Origin: Paenibacillus eucommiae
GTDB taxonomy: Bacteria > Bacillota > Bacilli > Paenibacillales > NBRC-103111
DNA length: 64,000 nt
Assembly (NCBI RefSeq): GCF_017874215.1
Contig: NZ_JAGGLB010000014.1
Coordinates: 156,692 to 220,691 of the forward strand
Direction of reading: 5' to 3'
Positions 34,613-41,813 of the stretch are shown piece after piece (the stretch's first letter is position 1; each line of letters starts with the position of its first letter). The translations under genes were made by a program, and so were the position numbers. The notes beneath the pieces are model-generated. The model did no database searches. It was not told where the DNA came from and saw only the letters and a program-made list of their open reading frames with translations.

Positions 34613-35896
34613 ATGGACTTATTCGCCCATCTGCTGCACAGATTTTGGCTCGCGGGGCTGCAATTGTTGATCAATCCTTTTTATTATATAGGCATTATCT
34701 TTATTATTTTGCAGTACCGCAAACAAATTCAATTGGAACGAAAGCTGTTCCATACCCGTCTTCACTCTTTGCTGGATGAATCCTGGCGGACACTGCTCTG
34801 GGGATTAATAGGCGGATTTTCCGTTTCAGTAGTGATGATGTTTGTTGGCGTGAGCCTTCAGCAGGAGGCTATTATTCTTTTATGGGTAATCTCACTTCTT
34901 TTAATATTGGCACGGGTGCGGTTTTTCTGCTTAGCCTATTCAGTCGGTATATTGGGTATCGCCCATGCCATACTGTACGTCATTCCAAAAGCTGGCGACC
35001 TTCCAACGGTTGGTCCCGTTATTCAGTTGATCGTAGATATGGATATTCCTTCATTGCTTGTGCTGGTTGCTGTGCTTCATATATTGGAAGGCTTGTTAAT
35101 AGCCTGGCAGGGAGCTAGAATGGCAAGCCCTTTATTTCTGGAAGCGAGAAGAGGCAGAATTATTGGCGGCTATCAGTTGCAGAACTTTTGGCCAGTACCT
35201 TTGTTTATGCTGGTGCCGCTTCAAGGGGGAAGTACAGATTCACTGCCATGGAACACACTTTTGGGAGTTGATTTTGCCTCAGGCTGGAGCTTTATGGCGT
35301 TTCCAGTAATGATAGGTTTTACAGCACTTACAACCTCTAGATTGCCTGTAGACAAGGCGCGTTCAACCGCCAGCTTGCTGGTGCTGTATGGACTAATCCT
35401 TTTTGGTTTTGCAGTGGCAGCCCATTACTGGTCTCCTATGGTTGCTGTGGCGGCTATCCTCAGTATAGCGCTTCATGAAGCAATTATATGGTTCAGTGAG
35501 TGGCAGGAATCCAAGAAAACTCCGATGTACGTGCATTCACCGCGCGGCCTTACCGTGCTTGCTGTAATACCTGGTAGTCCGGCAGCGGAGATGGGAATTC
35601 AAGTTAATGAAATAATTCATAAGATAAACGGGTATAAATTACTGAACAAGTCGGACGTGCACACTGCTATGCAGATTCATTCAGCCTTTTGCAAGCTGGA
35701 GGTGGTGAATCGGCAGGGAGAAATCAAGTATTTGCAGAGGGCTATATTCTCTGGAGAGCATTATGAGCTTGGCATTATTCTGGCACCCGATCAGGAAGCT
35801 ATGTATTTTGTCGGGATGAAGCCAGCCCATCTTTTCACCTATCTACGCAATAAATTCATCGATTTACGATCGAATAAATCCGGCAAACCTTTGTAG
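34613..35896 (+). CDS. minJ: MinJ-like PDZ membrane protein
   Basis: A 427-residue protein with about eight hydrophobic segments over residues 10-300 and a C-terminal PDZ domain (about 310-395: G-L-T-V-L-A-V-I-P-G-S-P-A-A-E-M-G). This architecture and its place after ctpB match Bacillus MinJ (SwrBA), which bridges DivIVA at the poles and septum to the MinCD division inhibitor. Sequence identity cannot be scored here, so the symbol rests on architecture and synteny. AAGGAG lies before ATG 34613. Confidence 0.72.
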   Translation: MDLFAHLLHRFWLAGLQLLINPFYYIGIIFIILQYRKQIQLERKLFHTRLHSLLDESWRTLLWGLIGGFSVSVVMMFVGVSLQQEAIILLWVISLLLILARVRFFCLAYSVGILGIAHAILYVIPKAGDLPTVGPVIQLIVDMDIPSLLVLVAVLHILEGLLIAWQGARMASPLFLEARRGRIIGGYQLQNFWPVPLFMLVPLQGGSTDSLPWNTLLGVDFASGWSFMAFPVMIGFTALTTSRLPVDKARSTASLLVLYGLILFGFAVAAHYWSPMVAVAAILSIALHEAIIWFSEWQESKKTPMYVHSPRGLTVLAVIPGSPAAEMGIQVNEIIHKINGYKLLNKSDVHTAMQIHSAFCKLEVVNRQGEIKYLQRAIFSGEHYELGIILAPDQEAMYFVGMKPAHLFTYLRNKFIDLRSNKSGKPL

Positions 35897-35980
35897 ATAG
35901 TGGGATTCCCAGCAGGGAGCCATTTGATCTTGTTCAAGTATGCTAGTACTGCTAGTACTAGCAATTCACAAATTCTGTAT

Positions 35981-36034
35981 TTGACACGAAACCATTTGGT
36001 TTCGTATAATGAAAAGCGAAACCAAATGGTTTCG
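35981..36034. promoter_or_regulatory. promoter with two symmetric operators, SRPBCC-arsR unit
   Basis: A strong promoter, TTGACA (35981-35986) and TATAAT (36005-36010). Its 18-bp spacer is exactly the palindrome CGAAACCATTTGGTTTCG. A second palindrome with the same arms and the reversed centre (AAAT) lies at 36017-36034, 30 bp centre to centre. A dimeric regulator, most simply the ArsR protein of this unit, would block both elements and the start site. A 12-bp palindrome GCTAGTACTAGC lies just upstream (35951-35962). Confidence 0.85.
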
Positions 36035-36105
36035 TAAAAAGTTCGTAAGAATTTTCGTAAAAGGTTTCTGATTACATGGTTTTAATTTAAACTGGAGGAA
36101 TGGAC

Positions 36106-36531
36106 ATGGATCATCAATCTCAAAATACGCTGCCTGACATCCGCAAGACACTAGTGCTGAATGCTCCGATTCAAAAAGTTTGGAACGCTGTCGCCACATC
36201 GGAAGGTATTGCTGCCTGGTTTATGCCAAATGATTTTCAGCCTGAAATTGGGTACGAATTTCATTTAGAGGCAGGGCCATTTGGCAAGTCCCCCTGCAAG
36301 GTAACGGAGCTTGCTCCTCCTAATCGTCTTTCTTTTGAGTGGGGTAAAGATTGGAGTCTGACATTCGAGCTTACTGAATTGGAAGATAAGACAGAAATTA
36401 CGCTCATCCATTCCGGTTGGGATATTAATAAAGCCACAGAGTTTGGAGAGTCCCATGAGATTGTGCGTGAGCGCATGAATCAAGGCTGGGGTGGACTTCA
36501 AAAATCTTTGGCCACTTATGTAGAGGCCTAA
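36106..36531 (+). CDS. SRPBCC (AHSA1-like) domain protein
   Basis: A 141-residue START/Bet v1-like fold protein with the typical N-terminal strand R-K-T-L-V-L-N-A-P-I-Q-K-V-W-N-A-V, a G-I-A-A-W-F-M-P segment, and a central W-x-x-D-W-S-L-T-F-E-L. Such proteins bind small hydrophobic ligands or assist chaperones. They are often encoded with an ArsR-type repressor, as here. ATG 36106 is chosen on the GGAGG at 36094-36098. It ends 2 bp before arsR. Confidence 0.85.
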   Translation: MDHQSQNTLPDIRKTLVLNAPIQKVWNAVATSEGIAAWFMPNDFQPEIGYEFHLEAGPFGKSPCKVTELAPPNRLSFEWGKDWSLTFELTELEDKTEITLIHSGWDINKATEFGESHEIVRERMNQGWGGLQKSLATYVEA

Positions 36532-36533
36532 CA

Positions 36534-36929
36534 ATGGCAGAGCCCAAGCACGACGTTTTTCAGGCTATTGCCGATCCTACCCGCCGCGGGCTGCTGAAGC
36601 TTCTCGGCGATCAGGAGATGCCAGTCACCCTAATCAGCGGCCACTTTCCGATGAGCCGGACGGCTGTTTCCAAGCATTTGCGTATTTTGGCTGATGCGGG
36701 GCTGGTCAGAGAGCGGAAGGTCGGCCGGGAAACCCGGTACCGGCTTGATCCGGAGCCGCTTATGGAACTAAAACGATGGCTTGCTTACTATGAGCAATAC
36801 TGGGGAAATAAAATGGCTGCGCTCAAGCTGTTCGTTGAATCAGACGATCCGGCGGGGGCTTTTGCTCCTGTACGGTTGGAAGCGGTCGAGCGGAAGAGCG
36901 ATAGTAGCGGTCCGTCTCCCCCGAAATGA
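36534..36929 (+). CDS. ArsR family transcriptional regulator with repeat-derived C-terminus
   Basis: A 131-residue winged-helix regulator: A-D-P-T-R-R-G-L-L-K-L-L (helix 1-2), then the recognition helix M-S-R-T-A-V-S-K-H-L-R-I-L, then the wing R-x-V-G-R-E-T-R-Y-R-L. No metal-binding Cys pair is seen. It is likely the autorepressor of the SRPBCC-arsR unit, acting at the double palindrome upstream. The last dozen or so codons (S-D-S-S-G-P-S-P-P-K-stop) are read from the start of repeat copy B; the same stretch including the stop TGA recurs in copy C. The native end of the gene was therefore probably replaced. Confidence 0.88.
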   Translation: MAEPKHDVFQAIADPTRRGLLKLLGDQEMPVTLISGHFPMSRTAVSKHLRILADAGLVRERKVGRETRYRLDPEPLMELKRWLAYYEQYWGNKMAALKLFVESDDPAGAFAPVRLEAVERKSDSSGPSPPK

Positions 36930-37777
36930 GGGTCCGCTGCACTTAACGATGTTTTTATCGTTAAAGTAGCAGCCCTTCATTCTTAGAAGAAGCGACAGCA
37001 TCCTTGCCCGTTAGGAAATCTCCTCCAGCCAAGAGAAAAAACTCGTAAGGCAGTCTGTTAGAGTGTGGTATTCGTGCGGTTGTAGCTGAGAGAGGGGATG
37101 CCTGGAGTGAAAGGAGTTAGTCACATGGTGCAGCTTTACAGTGATGAAGTGATCGGTGTGACTGTTCATTCACCAAGGGAATCAGAAAGGAAGCGCAGAT
37201 TTCCCTATCGCCACTATCCCTTTCTCTCAGGAAGTAACATTTACTGGAAGTCTGCTTGTTGGTTTTGAGCGTGTGCTACTTTAACGATGTTTTTCATCGT
37301 TAAAGTAAGTCGTCCAGGTCAAACAGTCACGTTAATGATGATTTTCATCGTTAAAAGAGGCCGAAGGGCTTCTAAGGGTGATTAAAAGAGATTTTAACGA
37401 TGTTTTTCATCGTTAAAGTAAGAATATGGAGCGGACCCGGTGCTTTTAACGATGAAAAACATCGTTAAAGTTCTGGTTGTGAGTGCTGGCGGGCCGTTCT
37501 TCATCCCCAGCGCCTGTGACCGCTGGGAAATCTCCACTAATCAAGAGAAAAACCCTTGCTGGCTGTCCGTTTGGCTTGGTGTTCGTGCGATTGCAGCTAA
37601 AGAGAGGGAAGGGGTGTGGGAGGAAGAGCGTTAGCGTCCGCCTTTAAAGATTTGTTCCTACCTCCTCATCGATACCATTCAGGGAACAAATCTTTAACAG
37701 CGGCTGGAGCCCACAGCCATTCCCTCCGAAACGCACCCACGTTACGAACACGCTCATCAAAGGACGCCGCAAGGCGT
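36889..37777. repeat. interspersed repeat family, copy B (one partial plus one full unit)
   Basis: About 0.9 kb made of a partial unit (36,889-37,090, one palindrome at 36943-36964) followed by a full unit. The full unit has palindromes at 37278-37306 (perfect 12-bp arms), 37331-37356, 37392-37418 and 37443-37470, the CTTGCTGGCTGTCCGTTTG segment, the long hairpin at 37604-37726 and the CTCATCAAAGGAC tail. Its first bases encode the end of the arsR gene. It lies between convergent arsR and motB. Confidence 0.85.
37604..37726. repeat. long double-stem hairpin of repeat copy B
   Basis: Inner stem TTAAAGATTTGTTCC (37644-37658) with its complement (37683-37697). Outer left arm 37604-37621 pairs with GCCCACAGCCATTCCCTC (37709-37726), with a few mismatches in the left arm. 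Confidence 0.85.
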
Positions 37778-37794
37778 CTGTCTTAAGATATGAC

Positions 37795-37853
37795 AAAAAG
37801 ACATGGCAAGGTCGAGTCACTTTATGTGCACGCTATCTTAGCCAGGTCTTTTT
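37795..37853. terminator. terminator between arsR/repeat B and motB
   Basis: AAAAAGAC-x-x-GGC pairs with GCC-x-x-GTCTTTTT across a 28-nt loop. A and T runs on both sides suit a bidirectional terminator, serving the minus-strand motA-motB message. Confidence 0.65.
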
Positions 37854-37909
37854 ATTTTTAAAAAATGCTGTAGTTTTAATACAATATTAACCTGAAAAAT
37901 GATTATGAT

Positions 37910-38698
37910 TTAAGGCTTTGTGGTCGTATCCTGCGTTGGATCGTTGCGAAGAACGATAATTTCAACTCTTCTGTTTTTAGCCCGGTTCTCATCGCTGTCG
38001 TTTGGTACTTTGGGCTTCGTGTCGCCATAGCCTGTTGTGATGAATTTGCTGTCATCCAGGCCTGCTGTATTTTTGAAATACCGCAGCACGGATAAAGAGC
38101 GAGCGCCGGATAATCCCCAGTTGTCTATTAGCTGCGAGCCGGATGACAAAGGAAGGTTATCTGTATGGCCTTCAATACTTATAGTAGAATCCAGAGTAGG
38201 AAATAAGCTTGCAAGCTTTTGCAGAATCGGGAAGGATGCCGGTTTTAAGTCGGCCTTGCCCAGATCGAACAGGAATAGATCATTTAAGGTAATAGCTACT
38301 CCTCTATTAGTGTTCGTGGCCGATACCTGGGTTTGCAGATTTTGCTCTTTAACATAGGTGTTTATTTTACGCAAAAGATCTTCAAGTTCTTTTTCCTTCT
38401 TGATGTTCTCTTGTTCTTCTTTATTTTCATTGGTCTTATCTTTGTCTTTATCTTCCGCGTCCCCGTCAATAGGAGTAAGCTGCCCACTTATGCCCTTCCC
38501 CTTCTCAAGGATGGAATCTCCGCTGGCAAATTGTAAGTTAAGGGTTTGGGATAACACGGTGTATTTCTCTACATCTATCTTGCTCATCGCATACATGATA
38601 ATGAAAAAGACAAGCAGCAGCGTGATAAGATCAGCATATGTAATAAGCCAGCGTTCGTGGTTGACATGTTCCTCTTTCTTCTTACTTCTCCTCGACAT
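37910..38698 (-). CDS. motB: MotB, flagellar stator subunit
   Basis: A 262-residue protein with one membrane helix containing the ion-carrying Asp (T-Y-A-D-L-I-T-L-L-L-V-F-F-I-I-M-Y-A-M). A plug/linker rich in Asp, Lys and Glu (about 70-105) follows, then the OmpA-type peptidoglycan-binding domain with E-G-H-T-D-N-L-P and G-Y-G-D-T-K-P near the end. With MotA it forms the stator that powers the flagellum. Whether H+ or Na+ is used cannot be decided by eye. Its start overlaps the end of motA by 17 bp. Confidence 0.93.
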   Translation of the reverse strand: MSRRSKKKEEHVNHERWLITYADLITLLLVFFIIMYAMSKIDVEKYTVLSQTLNLQFASGDSILEKGKGISGQLTPIDGDAEDKDKDKTNENKEEQENIKKEKELEDLLRKINTYVKEQNLQTQVSATNTNRGVAITLNDLFLFDLGKADLKPASFPILQKLASLFPTLDSTISIEGHTDNLPLSSGSQLIDNWGLSGARSLSVLRYFKNTAGLDDSKFITTGYGDTKPKVPNDSDENRAKNRRVEIIVLRNDPTQDTTTKP

Positions 38699-39479
38699 CG
38701 TCTATACCTTCCTCTACCTTACTTTTCTTGGAGTCTTTGTCATGTAAGAAGGAGGCCAGCTTTTTCTTAATTAATTGCGGATTCTCACCAGCTTGCAGCG
38801 CGAGTATGCCTTCGAGCATAAGCTCCATCTCGGCAACCTGTTCCTTTCCGCGGATTTTGATTTTATTGGCAAGCGGAAGGTAAAGCGCGTTGGCGCTCAT
38901 AACTCCATACAAGGTAGCGCAAAAGGCTACGGCAATTGCTGGTCCTAGGCTTCCGGGGTCATCCAGGCTCCCCAAGACGTGAATCAAGCCCATAACCGTA
39001 CCGATAATTCCCATTGTTGGAGCGTACCCGCCAGCGGCTTCAAACACTTTGGCCATATTGTCAACCTGGTGTTCGATCGCATCCATTTCAAGCTCGAGAA
39101 TTTGCCGGGTCAGCTCTGGATCTGTTCCATCAACGACCATCATGAGTCCGTCCTTGAGAAATGGATTCGGATGTTCCTGGGCTCTCTGCTCTAAAGCCAA
39201 TACGCCCTCTCTTCTTGCAATAGACGCCATATCCACGACCTCTTCGATGGTTGCGCCGGGGTCCCGTTTGGCTTGCTTGAAGGCAATCCCCAATGCTTTG
39301 GGAACCGTGGCGAGGGTTGAAACAGGAAAACTAATAATGACAGCTCCAAAGGTTCCTCCAAAAACAATGACCATAGCGCTCGGCACGATCAAAGAATCAA
39401 GGTGCCCGCCATCCATCATATAGCCTCCAAGCAAGCCTGCAAGGCCTATAACCAAACCTATTATTGTTGATAAATCCAC
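38682..39479 (-). CDS. motA: MotA, flagellar stator subunit
   Basis: A 265-residue protein with four membrane segments, G-L-A-x-L-L-G-G-Y near the N-terminus and a P-T-M-G-I-I-G-T-V-M-G-L motif around residue 150-165 with the conserved Pro next to the ion path. The cytoplasmic loop between helices two and three contacts the rotor. It is the first gene of a two-gene minus-strand unit with motB, and a sigma-D-like promoter lies about 215 bp upstream. Confidence 0.93.
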   Translation of the reverse strand: MDLSTIIGLVIGLAGLLGGYMMDGGHLDSLIVPSAMVIVFGGTFGAVIISFPVSTLATVPKALGIAFKQAKRDPGATIEEVVDMASIARREGVLALEQRAQEHPNPFLKDGLMMVVDGTDPELTRQILELEMDAIEHQVDNMAKVFEAAGGYAPTMGIIGTVMGLIHVLGSLDDPGSLGPAIAVAFCATLYGVMSANALYLPLANKIKIRGKEQVAEMELMLEGILALQAGENPQLIKKKLASFLHDKDSKKSKVEEGIDDVEEK

Positions 39480-39612
39480 GTTAGTACCACCCCTAGTTCA
39501 GCATGAGAAAGAATAGGCAGATTAACTGCTTTATCTGGAAATATCAGACAGAGTATGAAATAATATATGTTCTGATATTCTAAAAAAACCGTGCGCAGGA
39601 AAGTTTTAATAT

Positions 39613-39661
39613 TTGCATCGACGGATAAAAAAAGGTATAATAAAACGGGAACAAACATTCT
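39613..39661 (+). promoter_or_regulatory. uvrB-uvrA promoter with LexA (SOS) box
   Basis: TTGCAT (39613-39618), 17 bp, TATAAT (39636-39641). Directly after it, GGAACAAACATTCT (39648-39661) matches the Bacillus LexA/DinR box CGAACRNRYGTTYC at 11 of 14 positions. This predicts induction of excision repair by DNA damage. Confidence 0.75.
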
Positions 39662-39694
39662 TATGATGTTGAATATGTCGGATTACCTAATTTA

Positions 39695-39722
39695 TTATCG
39701 GATTCGAACTTTAAAAAGTTTA
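39695..39722 (-). promoter_or_regulatory. candidate sigma-D promoter of motA-motB
   Basis: On the minus strand TAAA (39722-39719), a 16-bp spacer and TCCGATAA (39702-39695). The -10 is identical to those of fliB and flaG. It lies inside the uvrB leader, so the motA and uvrB messages would overlap in opposite directions. Confidence 0.5.
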
Positions 39723-39760
39723 GAGATAAGTTTTTTACTTCCTCGGTGTAGGTGATAATT

Positions 39761-41767
39761 ATGAATGATATGAATGATATTGTCGTCAGTCAAAAGAAAT
39801 TCGAGCTCGTATCGGATTTTACTCCCCAAGGGGATCAGCCTAGAGCCATAGAAGAGATTTTGGAAAGCATCCAACAGGGCAACAAGCATCAAACACTATT
39901 AGGGGCAACGGGAACAGGGAAAACGTTCACTGCCGCTCAAGTCATAGCTAAGTTGAATCGCCCAACGCTGGTGATCGCTCACAATAAAACACTCGCCGCC
40001 CAATTGTGCAGCGAGTTTAAAGAGTTTTTTCCCAACAATGCTGTTGAATATTTCGTCAGCTACTACGATTATTATCAGCCGGAGGCTTACATTGCTTCGT
40101 CCGATACGTTCATTGAGAAGGATTCCAGTATCAATGAAGAGATTGATAAGCTTCGCCATTCGGCTACAAGCTCTCTTTTCGAACGGCGGGACGTCATTAT
40201 TGTTGCGAGCGTTTCGTGTATTTACGGCTTGGGATCGCCGATGGAATACGGCTCCCTGTTGCTTTCGCTGCGTGTAGGTATGGAGAAGTCCCGCAACGAG
40301 CTTTTGCATAGGCTAGTAGATATTCAATATCAGCGAAATGATATGAATTTTGTCCGCGGCACCTTCCGGGTGCGGGGCGATGTTGTTGAAATTTTCCCTG
40401 CTTCTCATGGCGAACACGCAGTTCGGGTGGAGCTTTTCGGGGATGAAATAGAACGGATTACAGAAATTAACGTGCTCACTGGGGAAATCATCGGAGAGCG
40501 CGATCATATTGCCATCTTCCCGGCCTCTCACTTCGTGACGCATGAGGATTCGATGAAACGGGCTATCGTCAACATTGAGCGCGAGCTGGAGGAGCGTCTT
40601 GCCGAGCTGCATGACAAAGGAAAGCTGTTGGAGGCACAACGTCTGGAGCAGCGCACCCGTTATGACCTGGAAATGATGCAGGAGATGGGCTTCTGTTCTG
40701 GTATTGAGAATTATTCAGGACCGCTGACCTTTCGTGAGCGAGGAGCAACTCCGTATACTTTATTGGATTATTTTCCTGAGGATATGTTGTTTATCATTGA
40801 TGAGTCCCACGTTTCCTTGCCGCAGATCCGCGCTATGTACAATGGCGATAGGGCGAGAAAGGAAGTGCTGGTGGAGCACGGCTTCAGGCTGCCCTCTGCG
40901 CTAGATAACCGGCCTCTTCGTTTCGAGGAGTTTGAAGAGAAGATGACACAGATCCTGTATGTTTCGGCAACTCCAGGACCTTACGAAATGGAGCATTGTC
41001 CGGAGATGATTGAACAAATCATCAGGCCTACAGGACTTTTGGATCCTATTATTGAAGTCCGGCCTACCAAAGGTCAGATTGATGATCTTATTCATGAAAT
41101 TCATGAGCGGATACGCAGAGACGAACGTGTGCTGGTGACGACTTTAACCAAGAAAATGTCCGAGGATTTAACGGATTACTTGAAGGAAATCGGCATCAAA
41201 GTGCGCTATTTGCACTCCGATATCAAGACGCTGGAGCGGATGCAGATTCTTCGTGATTTACGGCTCGGTACCTTCCATGTCCTGATTGGTATCAACCTGC
41301 TGCGGGAAGGACTGGATTTACCGGAGGTCTCATTAGTAGCCATTCTCGATGCCGACAAGGAAGGCTTTCTGCGGTCGGAACGTTCACTCATTCAGACGAT
41401 AGGGCGGGCGGCAAGAAACTCGGATGGCCGTGTCATTATGTATGGGGATCGGATCACCGATTCCATGGAGAAAGCGATTCGCGAGACAAACAGGCGGCGT
41501 GAGGTACAGGAAGCGCATAATGAAGAGCGTGGGATTACACCGATTACGATCGCCAAGAAAATTCGTGATGTGATTGAGGCAACGAAGGTAGCTGAGCAGA
41601 AAGCCGATTATTTGACGGATATCAAGGGAGCGAAGATGTCCAAGAAGGACCGCGCTTCATTAATTGAGCGTCTCGAGGCGGAAATGAAGGAAGCCGCAAA
41701 AAATCTGCAGTTTGAGAGAGCTGCCGAGCTGCGTGATGCGGTTTTGGAACTTAAGGCGGAAGCCTAG
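39761..41767 (+). CDS. uvrB: UvrB, excinuclease ABC subunit B
   Basis: A 668-residue damage-verification helicase of nucleotide excision repair. Walker A G-A-T-G-T-G-K-T lies in the N-terminal part. The damage-binding beta-hairpin Y-Y-D-Y-Y-Q-P-E-A-Y-I and helicase motif VI Q-T-I-G-R-A-A-R-N follow, and a C-terminal UVR motif (A-A-K-N-L-Q-F-E-R-A-A-E-L-R-D) binds UvrC. ATG 39761 is preferred over GTG 39752 because of the AGGTG site at 39748-39752. It precedes uvrA in one LexA-controlled unit. Confidence 0.97.
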   Translation: MNDMNDIVVSQKKFELVSDFTPQGDQPRAIEEILESIQQGNKHQTLLGATGTGKTFTAAQVIAKLNRPTLVIAHNKTLAAQLCSEFKEFFPNNAVEYFVSYYDYYQPEAYIASSDTFIEKDSSINEEIDKLRHSATSSLFERRDVIIVASVSCIYGLGSPMEYGSLLLSLRVGMEKSRNELLHRLVDIQYQRNDMNFVRGTFRVRGDVVEIFPASHGEHAVRVELFGDEIERITEINVLTGEIIGERDHIAIFPASHFVTHEDSMKRAIVNIERELEERLAELHDKGKLLEAQRLEQRTRYDLEMMQEMGFCSGIENYSGPLTFRERGATPYTLLDYFPEDMLFIIDESHVSLPQIRAMYNGDRARKEVLVEHGFRLPSALDNRPLRFEEFEEKMTQILYVSATPGPYEMEHCPEMIEQIIRPTGLLDPIIEVRPTKGQIDDLIHEIHERIRRDERVLVTTLTKKMSEDLTDYLKEIGIKVRYLHSDIKTLERMQILRDLRLGTFHVLIGINLLREGLDLPEVSLVAILDADKEGFLRSERSLIQTIGRAARNSDGRVIMYGDRITDSMEKAIRETNRRREVQEAHNEERGITPITIAKKIRDVIEATKVAEQKADYLTDIKGAKMSKKDRASLIERLEAEMKEAAKNLQFERAAELRDAVLELKAEA

Positions 41768-41813
41768 CTTGGCGATTTCCGATAAGTGAGATTTGGAGAG
41801 GATGGATTTCATA

